Source: Ignavibacteria bacterium
Lineage (GTDB): Bacteria > Bacteroidota > Ignavibacteria > Kapaibacteriales > UBA961
NCBI GenBank assembly: GCA_016720145.1
Contig: JADJXV010000013.1
Span: 1-64,000 of the forward strand
Reading direction: 5' to 3'
Length of the DNA stretch: 64,000 nt
Shown: positions 1 through 10,830 of the stretch, piece by piece
How positions within the stretch are numbered: the first letter of the stretch is position 1
Layout: each line of letters opens with the position of its first letter
Position numbers and translations under genes: made by a program
Notes under the pieces: model-generated
Databases searched by the model: none
What the model was told of the DNA's origin: nothing
The model's input: only the letters and a program-made list of their open reading frames with translations

Positions 1-3000
1 GGATTTGAGACGCGAAATAACTACTTCTCGTTCGGTATTGTCGTTGACGCCAAGGGAGACACCGGCTACAGCAAACTTCGACGTACCATCCTTAATCGTC
101 AGACGTTCACTCACTCCCGCAGCGACAGGAGCGGTGGAAATGACAAGCTTGCCACCTCCATTTTCAGAATGAATGCCACCATCACGATTATAAAAACGAG
201 CATCTTTCGATTCATTGAATTGATAATATGCCACTAAACTTGTATCTGAACCTTTAGGTAAAATTAAGTGTATGTTGTCGCGGATTTCATCTTGAGTAAG
301 CGTACGATTGTATAGTTTCAATTCGTCCATTTTGCCGCGATAATTTCCTCCTTGACCCGGCAGTCCGCCGCCGATTTCCCATGGAGTTTTGGATAGGTCG
401 AAATTCTTGAAGTCTGCCTTGGAATTCTTGTATTCCCATGGTTCTCCATTGACATAGAGAGTCACCTTGTTAGTATCAACCGTTAACGCGATATGCGCCC
501 ATTCACCGATCGGGAGATTGAATTTTGATTCTAATTGATAGGGCACATTATTCCAATAAAAAGTCAGATTGGTGTTTTTGGCATAGCCCCGAAATGCAAA
601 GCCGAAGGAGAATCCGACATCGCTGCTCCAATTAGAAAGTAATTGCGAGAATGAATGTTGAATCGAGTCGAGCTTGACGAAAGCCGTTACCGAAAATCCT
701 TGCGCTCCTTTGAGAGCGGGCAGGGCAGGAATCGACGCTACATCACGTTCACCGCCAAGATTGAGCGCGCTCATCGGTGTAGGATTTACGTCACATTCTG
801 AGGGGAGCACAGTGATGAATTTATCAAGAATCTTGGTGTTCGTACCATAGTCATTCGACACAGTTAGGGAAACTGAATAGACGCCGGGCGTTTTGTATAA
901 AACCTTAGGATTACGGGCAGTTGTATCACTCACATAGATTGCGCCGTCGAATTTCCAGCGCCATGTAGCTTTGGCACGTTCGAGCACGGAATAGTCGTCA
1001 AAGTAGAGCGTGTCACGTTCGCAAGCGGTGACGAATTTATCGACTGACGGCTGAGCGATTGGTCTTGAATGTTCGTAAAGTGGGGTTTCCCAGATTCCGT
1101 TATTCGAACCCGATCGTAATTTATTGTCTCTGTAAAATGCCTTCAATGCACGAGTTACGTGCGAGAATGGCAGCCCCTCGCCATACGGCGACCATGTACT
1201 CATGCTATTGTTTCGGTAATACATTCTGCCATTGCTACCGGCTGCATACACACCACCGGCAGTACCTAATTGATGCATGATGTCGGTAATGCCGAGGTCG
1301 GCGATATCGCCTGTCGTCCAATTCTCCCAGGTTTTTCCGCCGTCGGATGTTTTGAATACTTTGTTTTTGGAACCGCCGGATGCGAGTCCCCACCAAAGTT
1401 CATTCTCATCTGTTCCGCTAAGGGTGATTGTCGAAACGCGGCGTTCACCGCCTGTCGTTCCTGCCGGTGGAATGAGCTCTGTCCATGTGCTTCCTGCATC
1501 AATTGTCTTCCAAATTTTCCCGTTACCCAAGGTATTCGAGCGTTGAGATACATAGATGACATTTGGGTTACTCCGTGAAATTTCAATATGTTCCATCACT
1601 GCATCTTTGTCTGTAGATGTGAATATTGAGTCGTAACTTCTACCATCATCGGTTGATCGCCAGATAGTATTTCCACTACCAATCCAGACAGTATTATAAC
1701 ATCGTGGATCCCATGCCATTTCACTGTTCTCGAGGTGATAATAGCTTTCATTGGGGAATTTTCCTACAGGATGGGAAAGGATACGTTCATTAATATCGGA
1801 TGAAATTGTGCGTCCGCCGATATCCGAAAAATACATTTTGCGATTTTGAAGTGGATTGACATAACCTGTTGAATTTTCAGCTCCACCCATGCGATAGAAT
1901 TTTTGGTTGTAATTTTCATGCCATGCGGTATTGCCATTGTGGTAGCGGCCACCGACGAGAACGTCTTCATTCCAGCCGGCATCAAAACCCCAAAAATCTG
2001 CCCCGTTAATTCCAGACATTCTCGTTTCGGCGTTGGCAGTGGAGGTGAAGAAATCGGTTGAATAATAGATACCGCCGTCAGTTGAAACCCACGATTCATT
2101 GCCAATACAATGCATGTCCTGCACATCGGGGTGAATAGGGAAGTCACCGCCATAGCCGCCGAATATTTTCCAAGTCACTCCACCGTCGGTCGAACGGTAA
2201 CCATTGGCAGTGCCGGTCATAACGTGATCTGCATTGGTATGAGAAGCGGCGATGGAGAGGTCAAAAAATCCTTGCCAATTTGCCATATCAAACACGTCTT
2301 TTGTTTTGCCGGTGGCAGCAATTTTCCATGAATCACCCCTGTCATCACTTCGCATCATATATGGTATATCATTAGCGCCGAGGATCACTGCATAGATACG
2401 ATTAGCGTCGGCAGGAGTGACTGCCATTCGTCCGCCTCCTTCACTGCCGAGTGAGTCTGCGAGCCATCCGTTGGTGCGCTTGGTAAATGTAGCCCCTGCA
2501 TCAGTAGATTTGTAGAAGTCATAGCGTTTTCGAGTGGTGTCGTTATAGACCAAGCAATATATATCATTGCTATTTGCGGGATTAAGTTCTAATTCACAAG
2601 CTTGCTTGCTCAGCCGCTGCGTCCATGTTTTGGCGCGGTCGGTAGAGACATAGAGTCCTTTGTTGGTCGCTGCATAGATCATATCTTGATTGGTAGGACT
2701 GACCTTGATATCCATCACCCAAGCACCATTTAACTGCCAGACATAGTTCCAGGTTGCGCCGCCATCTGTTGTGCCGAAAATACCGTTGTTCACACCCACA
2801 TAGACGACATTTGGGTCAACAGGACTAATAGTAACAGCTTCGGAAGAAGAATAAATTTGTGGTCGAAGCATCGTCCATGACTTGCCCTTATTGATTGATT
2901 TAAAAAAAGCTCCGGTCTCCGAAACGCAATACAAAATACTTGGGTTACTTTTAGCAATATCAAACGCGTAAACATTTGTCTGCCATGGGCATAATTGTCC

Positions 3001-3396
3001 GAGTCCGTTGTTGTTGGGTTCGAAGTACGTTTCCATCGGACCAATTGCCGTCCAATTAGCTGCTGCAACGCGGGCATTTTTCTTAGTAGTGGGATTGGGC
3101 GCTAGTATCTCATCTTCGCGTCTTTCTCGTACAATGCCATCGGTGGTGAGGTAGTGTTCGACATTGCGCAACAGCCGCTTATAGTACCTGGTATAATTAT
3201 TCTTTTCAAATTCATGAGTTGCGTAATATGCTCTATAGGCGCTATCAAGAGAGATCATGTTGAGCGGTTTGGAATACATGAGCCGTGCCCAAGAGGGCAT
3301 ATCAGGAGTTTGGAGCGGGATAGAGAGAGGAGGAATTGTTTGAGCAGGAAGGGAGATACAACAGAAGAAGAGGAAAACAAAGTATATAATTTTCAT
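1..3396 (-). CDS. Secreted BNR/Asp-box repeat protein with PKD and LamG-like domains, 3' end off window
   Basis: This frame is open for 1132 codons from the ATG at 3394-3396 to the window edge, so the C-terminus is missing. It begins with a signal peptide (MKIIYFVFLFFCCISLPAQ). Residues about 110-780 carry many Asp-box (BNR) motifs such as STDGGVTWK, SDDRGDSWK and KTSDGGKTWE, the beta-propeller blades found in sialidases and sortilin/VPS10-like exo-proteins. A PKD-like domain follows at about 785-865 and a concanavalin/LamG-like domain at about 890-1060 (EWAHIALTVD, LYVNGE). It is probably exported to the surface. A T9SS sorting tail would be expected in the missing part but cannot be seen. 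No catalytic function can be assigned, because Asp-box propellers also serve as binding or scaffold domains. Confidence 0.85.
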   Translation of the reverse strand, partial: MKIIYFVFLFFCCISLPAQTIPPLSIPLQTPDMPSWARLMYSKPLNMISLDSAYRAYYATHEFEKNNYTRYYKRLLRNVEHYLTTDGIVRERREDEILAPNPTTKKNARVAAANWTAIGPMETYFEPNNNGLGQLCPWQTNVYAFDIAKSNPSILYCVSETGAFFKSINKGKSWTMLRPQIYSSSEAVTISPVDPNVVYVGVNNGIFGTTDGGATWNYVWQLNGAWVMDIKVSPTNQDMIYAATNKGLYVSTDRAKTWTQRLSKQACELELNPANSNDIYCLVYNDTTRKRYDFYKSTDAGATFTKRTNGWLADSLGSEGGGRMAVTPADANRIYAVILGANDIPYMMRSDDRGDSWKIAATGKTKDVFDMANWQGFFDLSIAASHTNADHVMTGTANGYRSTDGGVTWKIFGGYGGDFPIHPDVQDMHCIGNESWVSTDGGIYYSTDFFTSTANAETRMSGINGADFWGFDAGWNEDVLVGGRYHNGNTAWHENYNQKFYRMGGAENSTGYVNPLQNRKMYFSDIGGRTISSDINERILSHPVGKFPNESYYHLENSEMAWDPRCYNTVWIGSGNTIWRSTDDGRSYDSIFTSTDKDAVMEHIEISRSNPNVIYVSQRSNTLGNGKIWKTIDAGSTWTELIPPAGTTGGERRVSTITLSGTDENELWWGLASGGSKNKVFKTSDGGKTWENWTTGDIADLGITDIMHQLGTAGGVYAAGSNGRMYYRNNSMSTWSPYGEGLPFSHVTRALKAFYRDNKLRSGSNNGIWETPLYEHSRPIAQPSVDKFVTACERDTLYFDDYSVLERAKATWRWKFDGAIYVSDTTARNPKVLYKTPGVYSVSLTVSNDYGTNTKILDKFITVLPSECDVNPTPMSALNLGGERDVASIPALPALKGAQGFSVTAFVKLDSIQHSFSQLLSNWSSDVGFSFGFAFRGYAKNTNLTFYWNNVPYQLESKFNLPIGEWAHIALTVDTNKVTLYVNGEPWEYKNSKADFKNFDLSKTPWEIGGGLPGQGGNYRGKMDELKLYNRTLTQDEIRDNIHLILPKGSDTSLVAYYQFNESKDARFYNRDGGIHSENGGGKLVISTAPVAAGVSERLTIKDGTSKFAVAGVSLGVNDNTEREVVISRLKS

Positions 3397-3741
3397 AAAA
3401 ACACCAGTACATAATAGAGAAATAAACACGCAGTAACTGCAAAATTGCCGCTATTTTAGGGAAAAGAAAAGCATTAATGTTTTTTTGGTTCTACGACAAT
3501 TTTGTGAAGGTATTTGGGATAGCATAGCTGATGTCGCTGAATTTATTTCAGCTCTGAATATTGGTAAAGCACTCTGTACAGCCACGAAGATGAAACAAGT
3601 TCAGGATGACAGTCCGTCTATTGAAAAAACCACAAATGTAATAACCTGTTGTTCTGTTTCGTAGGGTCATCAGCTTGCTAATCTTACCATCAATTTCCGT
3701 AAATTTGAAAAAAAACTAACATGCTAACGTAATTAACATCC
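3397..3741. other. Intergenic region, no gene recognised
   Basis: This 345-base stretch lies between the divergent starts of the secreted BNR protein (minus) and the methyltransferase (plus), so both promoters should lie here. I see no credible ORF, RNA gene or clear repeat. Confidence 0.5.
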
Positions 3742-4931
3742 ATGATCTTTGACCTGCCGAATGCTGAAGAAATTATCCAAAAGCACGCGAGTATACAACG
3801 CAATTTGGTATCACTACCGGCACGATAGCCAAGCTTCGAAAAGATTATCCTGCAATTGCGAACGAAATTCTAGCATACGCCTTCGAGCTGGCGGGCGGCA
3901 CTCTCCACGCACAGCAATCGGGGAAATTTAATGAGGAATATGGCAGTTGGCTCTTTACACGCCAAACATACGAACAGTCCACATCATCTCTCATTGCAGC
4001 TCATCATGCACGTCGATTTCACCATTCTCACCACATCCTCGAAATTTGTACCGGCGCAGGCATCGATACCGCCGAACTCTCCCGCTTTTCAAAAGTCACG
4101 ACTATTGAAATGGATGAGAATATCTTCGCTCTTGCGTCAAGGAATTTTTTGAAGGCAAATTGTACGTCGATTACCCAAAAATATGGTCGTGCCGAGGATA
4201 TAATTCCAACACTTACAGAAAAGTTCGATTCGCTCTGGGCTGACCCGTCACGAAGAGAGACTCACGGCAAGCGCATGAGCGTGAATGCCGATGATTATCA
4301 GCCGCCACTCAAATGGGTGATGAGCCAGCAAGTAAAGGGTGTGCAAGGGATTAAGATATCACCGGCTATTACGTTTGATAGTTTGCCAATTGGCTGGGTG
4401 CGGGAATGGATTGGCTTTCACCGTGAATGTAAAGAACAAATCCTCTGGAAAAATACCGACGTCATAGATGGCACCGTGACGCTAGTCGATAAAGGAATTG
4501 CATGGTCACCGAAGCAGAAAAGAGAAGCTGATCTTCTTACTATTGAAAGCGCAAAATATTTGGTGGAGCCGCATCCTGCACTCATTCGCAGTGGATATTT
4601 GGGGGAATTTTATCGGGAACATTCATTGCAAGTATTAGACAGGAGTATTGCTTATGGCGTAAGTGTTCATGAGCCGAAAACGAGTGAATTTTTGACGACA
4701 TTTTCTGCAATCGAGAGTTTTCCGTTTAATACCAAAAGTCTCCAACATCGGTTGAATGATCTCAAGTGGAATAAAGAAACAGAAATCAAAAAACGTGGTT
4801 TTCCTGAGCTGCCGGATGAAGTGCGCAAACGTCTGAAATTTGCTCAATCGGACGAACGTGGAGTGATATTTCTGACGCAGGCACAGGGAAAAAAAATGGT
4901 GATTCTGGCAAAACGGTTGACAGTATTGTAA
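3742..4931 (+). CDS. THUMP-like class I SAM-dependent methyltransferase, frameshifted near 3780
   Basis: The main frame shows a SAM-binding fold with motif I (ILEICTGAGIDTAELS), an acidic loop after strand 2 (TTIEMDEN) and a WADPSRR motif. The C-terminal half matches the THUMP-like domain of a family often placed beside RNA modification enzymes; the substrate is unknown. The ATG at 3742 opens a different frame that ends at TAG 3826-3828. The downstream frame is open from 3768 but has no start codon until 4110, inside the SAM fold. One extra A in the A-run at 3778-3781 joins the frames smoothly (IIQKAREYTTQFG) and gives about 396 residues, a normal length for the family. I read this as one gene with a one-base deletion, probably a consensus error. 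Confidence 0.75.
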
Positions 4932-4936
4932 ATAAC

Positions 4937-4991
4937 AATAGGTGATTCTGTCGAGATTGGAAATTGCAATCTACGAACAAAATCACCTATT
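4937..4991. terminator. Possible bidirectional hairpin between convergent genes
   Basis: Arms AATAGGTGATT and AATCACCTATT enclose a loop that has its own small hairpin (GATTG...CAATC). It lies between the stop of the methyltransferase (4931) and the stop of the lipoprotein on the other strand (5014). There is no long U-tract, so termination is only plausible. Confidence 0.4.
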
Positions 4992-5013
4992 TATGTACTA
5001 ATCTTCTATCAAA

Positions 5014-5742
5014 TTATTGCATTTTTTTAATGCAATGAAATGCTGATTTGAGAGCATTATCAATGTCACTCTCATTACCTGGATCCCGAGGGTCGAGAAC
5101 TGATGTTCCGGACTTGAATATTATTCTTGGTCGTAATAAGAGGACAATTCCATCGGTAGCATTTTGTAAAAATTGAATGTCATTGTCAAATTTCAAGGAT
5201 AGATTGATAGTTACATCACTTTTATAGGTAAATGGTGTCGCTACACCGCCGTTATAGACTGTTCCATCAATGATAATCGTATAGCGATCACCTGTTACAA
5301 AGTCACTAAAGACAGCATCGTTGAGATAGGTTGATACTTCACTACTGCTAAAACGATGAAATTCAAATTTCACACGGTCATAATTTCCTGTAGGTATAGT
5401 ACTTGTCTCATTCAAACGTGTGCCGCTTGAGTCAATCGTAATGAGAAATGGACCTACTTTTACATTGTGTCCGCTCGTATTTGAGTCTTCTTTTGACAAA
5501 TGAAGCTTGAGATTGGATACGAGGATCCGTACTCTGCTAATTTTGAGAGAATCTGCCGTGACTCCCTTTAATATAGATGAATTACCGGGCTTGATGCTGC
5601 CGGTTGTCACAGAATTAACATCCATTTGTGTATAAAATTGAACCTGTGCTGTGTCGGAGACACTTGTTGATTCGGAACAACTTACAGCTATACAACAGAC
5701 ACTTATAATAATTGCTGAGCGCAATACAAAAGATAATTTCAT
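5014..5742 (-). CDS. DUF4382-like lipoprotein
   Basis: Encodes 242 residues if it starts at MKLSFVL; an upstream in-frame start at 5817 would put an implausible extension before the signal peptide. The N-terminus is a hydrophobic segment ending in a lipobox-like IAVSC, so it is predicted to be a lipid-anchored envelope protein. The body has beta-rich stretches (LKISRVRILVSNLKLHL, GNYDRVKFEF) resembling the DUF4382 family of bacterial extracytoplasmic proteins. No catalytic motif is visible. It stands alone, with about 300 bases before the next gene upstream on the strand. Confidence 0.7.
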   Translation of the reverse strand: MKLSFVLRSAIIISVCCIAVSCSESTSVSDTAQVQFYTQMDVNSVTTGSIKPGNSSILKGVTADSLKISRVRILVSNLKLHLSKEDSNTSGHNVKVGPFLITIDSSGTRLNETSTIPTGNYDRVKFEFHRFSSSEVSTYLNDAVFSDFVTGDRYTIIIDGTVYNGGVATPFTYKSDVTINLSLKFDNDIQFLQNATDGIVLLLRPRIIFKSGTSVLDPRDPGNESDIDNALKSAFHCIKKMQ

Positions 5743-6048
5743 AAGAACACTTTTAAAAAAATATAAAAAATAATGAATGAGGATTTCAAAACTTCCTCTA
5801 TAGTTATCGATAAGCACAAAAATATAATTAATTAATTTTAAATCTACCTCTATATTCGTAGTTCAGAGTTCGCAATATCTATACATAGTAATATGTTAGA
5901 GTATCAGTTGCTTTGAGAATGATGTCCAGTCCTCTCTACTTCCTGTCGGGAAATCCCATCAAGTCGGCAATCCCTCGCCGCACTGAGAACCACACAACTT
6001 GTACAAAGGAATCGGCCGGTTGACGCTTATAATTTATCTTGCCTAATT

Positions 6049-7834
6049 TTACAATCCCATCACTGTCTTTTCATTGGAACTTTTGAAAGTAAACGTATTA
6101 GCCAGAAAAGACTTGAGGATGTTAAATATCCCTTTCGAACTCTTGGACTTTTTATCCAAAAACGCTAGATTGAAATCTTTGTAGAGAATACGTATTGATC
6201 CAAGGGCTTTTCCATCGGTAATCTTCATTGAGACACTTGCGGACTGACATACACCTGACTTGATACGTACATTTTCGGCTATCTCTAAAAAAGTATTGAG
6301 GTTAGGAAGCTTTGTTTTGCCTAAAGTACCGGACACAATAGCTGTAAATTTTGGAGAAGTGACCGGTAGCTTCATATTCATGTTCATCGAGCCGCCATCC
6401 ATAAACTCTGCCGTAAAATGCACATCAGCCGTGTCACCGTCATGCCTGTAATTCGTGAGTGAATTGATGGCTACATTGACATGATGAAACGATATATAAG
6501 CCGGCTTGGAGCTCGGCTTGTAGTGTTCCTCATACAACATCATCGCATCGATCGCATGCACACTGTCTATACGAATAACTGACGTGATGTCACGCATTAT
6601 CTCATTCGGCATCAATGACTTAGGGATTGGACGTTTATTCTGCTTAAACACGCTGACTTGAATTCCGAACACCGGTTTTTGTATTTCAATTACTCTCGCC
6701 TTATACGATTCGCCTTTGATGAGTCCGAGATAGGATATTCCTTTCGCTCTTAATTGAGGCACTTGCAAAGTAAGCCTTGTGCGTCTGTAATTGTCTGCTT
6801 TGAAATATTCATCTACATCGAGGTCAGGAAGGTAACTCGCGTCACGTATCAAAAGTGATGAATCACGAATACTTGCTCGAAATTCACCACAACGGAAAGT
6901 AGAAGCATCATTTTTGGGAAGTAGTTGGACTTCAATGGAGGAAGTTCTGATGGAAGTGTCACGCATAGAAGCACGTAACCCTTTGGTATGAATAGCGTAA
7001 CCCGAGCTGTTGCTATCAATTTGAGTATTCATTACCATGTAACGGATTCGAGCATTATCGATGCCAATGCTATCGAGCTGTATTTGTGATTGTAATGAAG
7101 TGAGCAGCGATGGAGAATTCTTGGAGGATGTATCTTCTTGTCTTCTTTTGGAGGAATCGACGAGCATATCAAGTGTGAGATTCGGCATACGAATGTAGTC
7201 AGCTTCACATTTTTTCCCCTGAAGCAGTCCGAGAATCGTATTTCCCTGGATAAAAAGTTGTGGCAACGTGAGTCGATATCGAGTCGTTCTAACCTCATGA
7301 TGTTGAAAGAATTCCATATCATTACCAAGAGGAGTGACTTCAATATTTTCAGCAAATATAAGTGCATCACGCAAAGAAGCAGTCAGACTTTGACAATGTA
7401 TTATGTAGAATTCTTTGCGTATTCGAATCTCAATATTCTGAGCCGTTGCGACAGATTTATCGAGGGCTCCACGGGCATTTGCACCGTCGAATATAAATTG
7501 TGTCCATCCAATACCTTTGAATGGAGGGTTTATCGAGTGAACATGAAAACGAAGAATCTTTTGCAGCAAACACAATAGACGTAAATTCAATATTATCAGC
7601 AAGTAAATAGATATTGACATCGGCGATTGCTAATGTATATTCAGGATATTCTTTCGCAAATTCCGTGATAATTTTATTCTTGATAAATGCATTGAGATAG
7701 AGATGCGGGAAATACAAGAGCCCTACTACAACTGTAGCAGACAGAATTCCAAGTGCTATAGATGTGTAGAAAATGATTTTCCACCATTTCGATTTTGTCG
7801 GCTTATTTGTTGGTTGATTGCTTTCAGTATTCAT
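6049..7834 (-). CDS. AsmA/DUF748-like membrane-anchored protein, frameshifted near 7528
   Basis: The N-terminal frame begins MNTESNQPTNKPTKSKWWK, followed by one transmembrane segment (about residues 18-42). The rest runs in another frame and is a long, beta-rich, lysine-rich periplasmic region with internally repeated motifs (LTLPQLFIQG / LTLQVPQLRAKG; GLLQGKKCEADYI / GLIKGESYKARVI). This layout is typical of AsmA-like or DUF748 proteins, some of which act in phospholipid transport to the outer membrane. Removing one base from the CCC/AAA runs (plus-strand 7526-7531) joins the frames as DKPPFKGIGWTQF and gives about 594 residues. The gene lies 36 bases after the AI-2E permease on the same strand, so they may be co-transcribed. 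Confidence 0.7.
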
Positions 7835-7870
7835 ACTATTAATGTTGTACGTTATAAGGATGTATAATAG

Positions 7871-8928
7871 TTATGCAGACTTTATTTTGACCGGTGCTAC
7901 AGTTGGCTCGCGTTCCAAGAGCACTCCTATCCATCTTGTTTGTTCATTACTTACTAAGGCAAACTTCAGCGCCATCGTCAGCGGTACACAGAGCATCATA
8001 CCAATAGCTCCGAGTAAATTCCCCCAAAATAAAACCGATAGAAAGATCACGAGTGTCGATAGTCCGAGCATTTTACCCATCATTCGTGGCTGAATCACAC
8101 TGCCTAAAATAAACGTAAGTACAAGATATCCAAGAGCTACTATCGCAGTCCGCCCAGCTCCGTATTGGACAAAAGTCACTGCTACAGTCACGACAAGAGC
8201 AATTGCTGAACCCACATTGGAATATAGCACAAAATAAATGTGATGAGCCCAAGCAGTACAGCATATTCCACTCCAAAGAGCCACAGCCAGAGGGTAATGA
8301 TGACGCCGGTAATTAATCCATATAATGTTTGAAATACCATAAACCGTTGCATTTCATTGACAAAAGCAGTAAATCCCGGGAAAACTGCTCGTGGATTACC
8401 AACCGCAGCTCTAATTTTATTTGGAAAGCTGCCGGCTTCTAAGAGTATGAATGACACGGTGAGAAGTATCACAACAAGCATCGAAATTCCCGAACCAATT
8501 CCACTTAAAAAACTCGTCGCAATATTTGCCATGTCATTAGAATTCATAGAAGTAGTGAGCATGTCAGGAGGAATAATTATACCTTTAGCTGATAGAAATG
8601 TTGTAAGTGCGGTGATATGTTCCTGAAGCCTCTGCTGATAGACCGGCATTGACGAGGCAAGACTGCTCATCGAAGCACCGACAATAGTTGCTAACAGTAT
8701 AATAATTAATAATATTACGCTAATAACGATAAGGACGGCTATTCCAATAGGCACTCGACGTCTTTTCAACCAGCGTACAGGTGGGGTTCCGAGGACGGAC
8801 AGGAAAATCGAAATCAACACCGGCACTAAGAAATCATGTGCTAAGTGTATTCCGGCTATGATAATAACGAGTGAAGCGGCTATCAATACGTAATGTATGC
8901 GACCGGAAGAAATTGGCGTAGATTGCAT
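7871..8928 (-). CDS. AI-2E family transporter (PerM/YdiK-like), frameshifted near 8217
   Basis: The joined protein is about 352 residues, the usual length of this family of permease-like exporters (autoinducer-2 or, in some members, Na+/H+ exchange). Several hydrophobic helices are visible, with the loop GTPPVRWLKRRRVPIGIAVL near the N-terminus and the family signature around CYIPNVGSAIA. The signature is interrupted: the first frame reads CYIPMWVQQ and stops at 8188, while the second begins with NVGSAIALVV. Adding one A to the AA at plus-strand 8217-8218 restores CYIPNVGSAIALVV. The substrate is unknown. Confidence 0.8.
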
Positions 8929-9054
8929 GAAGAGCAGAACAAATGTGGGTCAAGAGCTATACCTGAAGCATAGTAGAATAGTTATGCACAAAATTACGTT
9001 AGTTTTATAGGGATAGTGTTACAGAACTTTTTGAATAACTTACAAGATTCTCTT

Positions 9055-9216
9055 CTGAGGGTATCACTTCCGAGTGATGCTCTCAGTGTTCAAGTCAAGC
9101 GCTTTAGACCTGACAGGTTGAAGAAAACCTGTCAGGTCTATTCTTTCTTCCGAGAGTATCACTTCTGAGTGATGCCCTCGGTTTTTGGGTAAGTGATGCC
9201 CTCGGTTTTTGGGTAA
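9055..9216. repeat. Intergenic palindromic repeats: CCGAG family (two to three copies) and one CTGACAGG palindrome
   Basis: This gap holds two imperfect palindromes of about 32 bases (9055-9086 and 9150-9181; arms CCGAGAGTATCACTT / GAGTGATGCCCTCGG). A 24-base direct duplication follows (9169-9192 and 9193-9216). Between them, at 9106-9139, is one copy of the AGACCTGACAGG palindrome that also forms the array at 30607-30982. The CCGAG family recurs at 29164-29321. The elements are non-coding and look like REP-type repeats. Confidence 0.8.
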
Positions 9217-9243
9217 GAGAGTGGTCAGGGTGGTGGGAATATC

Positions 9244-10026
9244 CTACTTCTTCTCCCGCAATTTTACCAGCATTTCCTCAGCATTGGTATTCTTGGGATT
9301 TAGCTTAAGGGAATGTTCGTAATTTTTAATGGCGAGCGCTGTATCTCCTAGCTCCATATATACTTCGGCGATACTGTCATACACATTCGCCGACTCGGGG
9401 TATGCTTCGACATTGAGCTTCATGATTTCGAGTGCTGCTTTGGGATTCTTTGCTTTGGTAAGCAGGCGATAGCCGAGATTATTGAGGTCGGATTCAGTTT
9501 GATAAATTCCTGCGAAATTTTTGGATTGGAGTTCGTGGAATTTGTTGCAAGCTCCAGTAATATTTAAATTGTTCGTATCAGCATAGACTATATCTGAAAG
9601 AATCATCCCAACGGATTTTTCTTTCATGTCGAGGAATTCTACATCAAAAATAAGAACTGATTTCGGCGGAATTGTTCCACGACCTTTTTCACCGTACGCA
9701 AGTTCATACGGTATGATAAATGTAGCTCTATCACCTATTTTCAGCAGTCCTATTCCTTCATCCCAACCCTTTATTACTTGCCCTTTACTGAGTACAAATG
9801 TGAACGGTTCGTTCCGGTCGCGGGATGAATCGAATTTCTTTCCATCCAAAAAAGTACCTGTGTAATGCACGATCATCAGATGTCCCACTCGAGCACGTTC
9901 ACCACTGCCTTTGTGTGTGTAATAGTATCGCAGACCAGATTTGGTCGTGATCGTATCTTGCGAGAGAGCAAACGAATTATAAGCGATGCTGACAAGGAGC
10001 ATAAACAATAAAATTATATATTTCAT
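9244..10026 (-). CDS. FKBP-type peptidyl-prolyl isomerase with C-terminal TPRs
   Basis: 260 residues with a signal peptide (MKYIILLFMLLVSIAYNSFA), so it is periplasmic or surface-exposed. Residues about 30-135 form an FKBP domain with the conserved VHYTGTFLDGKKFDSSRDR, GQVIKGWDEGI and IPYELAYGEKGRG blocks, which line the prolyl-isomerase active site. Residues about 190-255 contain TPR-like helices (YDSIAEVYMELGDTALAIKNYEHSLKLNP). It should assist folding of exported proteins, with the TPR part docking a partner. It is a single gene, downstream of a palindrome-rich gap on its 3' side. Confidence 0.9.
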   Translation of the reverse strand: MKYIILLFMLLVSIAYNSFALSQDTITTKSGLRYYYTHKGSGERARVGHLMIVHYTGTFLDGKKFDSSRDRNEPFTFVLSKGQVIKGWDEGIGLLKIGDRATFIIPYELAYGEKGRGTIPPKSVLIFDVEFLDMKEKSVGMILSDIVYADTNNLNITGACNKFHELQSKNFAGIYQTESDLNNLGYRLLTKAKNPKAALEIMKLNVEAYPESANVYDSIAEVYMELGDTALAIKNYEHSLKLNPKNTNAEEMLVKLREKK

Positions 10027-10054
10027 AGGATTAGAGAATGTGTTAGATTGAAGA

Positions 10055-10177
10055 TTATTTCCATGCTGATAAAAAAATATACAAAAGAATTATCCAGATT
10101 ATAATTGCGATTACTAGGATACAGGTAAGTATAATATAAATTGGATCTTTTACTGGCTGGTTCATACTATGATACAT
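10055..10177 (-). CDS. Small single-span membrane protein, uncertain
   Basis: A short frame encodes about 36-40 residues: a polar N-terminus (MNQPVKDP) and one long hydrophobic helix (YIILTCILVIAIIIWIILLYIFL). I place the start at 10177 or 10165 because longer versions run into the upstream acetyltransferase gene. It fits between two genes on the same strand and could be a small membrane peptide, but there is no family evidence. Confidence 0.35.
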   Translation of the reverse strand: MYHSMNQPVKDPIYIILTCILVIAIIIWIILLYIFLSAWK

Positions 10178-10208
10178 GACATGGTAAATTAAACTAAGTG
10201 TATGATTC

Positions 10209-10715
10209 TCACAAAAAAAGCACCAAATAATCCTCATCGATATACCTACCATCCTTGGTCTTCATGGCATGTTTTTCATATCCAAACACTTGAAAACCAA
10301 GAGAAAGATACAGATTCTTTGCCGCCTCATTTTCGGACACCACACAGAGATTGAGCTGTTCGATAGTTTCCATCGCTCCTGCTCGTACAATTGCTTCTCG
10401 TAAAAGAGACTTACCGATACCTATCCCACGATACTCCGGCATGACAAACATGCCCCAAATTGTACCTTTGTGACTGAGCTTGACTTTCAGATCAGCATAC
10501 ACACCTACCATACCGATGAGTAGTTCACCATCAAACGCGCCGATCACCATTTTGTGGTTGTCGGGTTTCAAGCGATTAGCAATATCGTCGTCAATCATTC
10601 CAACTTCTTCTTCATACGTCGAGCCAAAGGCATCAGCATCAACGAGCAATGCCGTCAATCGTAAAGCGCGATAGGCGGTAACGTCTTGTTCAGTAAGTGT
10701 CCGATAAACAATCAT
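10209..10715 (-). CDS. GNAT family N-acetyltransferase
   Basis: 168 residues with the GNAT fold. The acetyl-CoA binding motif A is visible as MFVMPEYRGIGIGKSLLREAI (about residues 90-110), followed by motif B (NLCVVSENEAAKNLYLSLGFQVFG). The N-terminus (RTLTEQDVTAYRALRLTALLVDADAFGS) is like the RimI/YjcK-type amino-group acetyltransferases with small-molecule or protein substrates. The acceptor cannot be read from sequence. Confidence 0.9.
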   Translation of the reverse strand: MIVYRTLTEQDVTAYRALRLTALLVDADAFGSTYEEEVGMIDDDIANRLKPDNHKMVIGAFDGELLIGMVGVYADLKVKLSHKGTIWGMFVMPEYRGIGIGKSLLREAIVRAGAMETIEQLNLCVVSENEAAKNLYLSLGFQVFGYEKHAMKTKDGRYIDEDYLVLFL

Positions 10716-10750
10716 AGTATCTTGCTTGTAAAGTAATGGGTTCTGTTAGC

Positions 10751-10797
10751 TGTCTTCCAAGCCACCGCTTGCGGACACCCGTTGCCGTCCAAACCGA
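10751..10797 (-). repeat. Dispersed GC-rich repeat, copy 1 of 3 (TTGGACGGCAA type)
   Basis: Read on the minus strand this segment contains TTTGGACGGCAACGGGTGTCC followed by GCAAGCGG and TGGAAGA. Two related copies occur at 30519-30560 and 63234-63272, all intergenic. It lies between the MFS gene and the GNAT gene and is probably non-coding. Confidence 0.55.
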
Positions 10798-10830
10798 AAA
10801 AATCATCTTTAATCATAAAAATCAGCGTCA

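Noticed and set aside
6260..7578. Plus-strand frames inside the AsmA-like gene
   Set aside because: They are antisense shadows; the minus-strand frame has the coherent repeated beta pattern.
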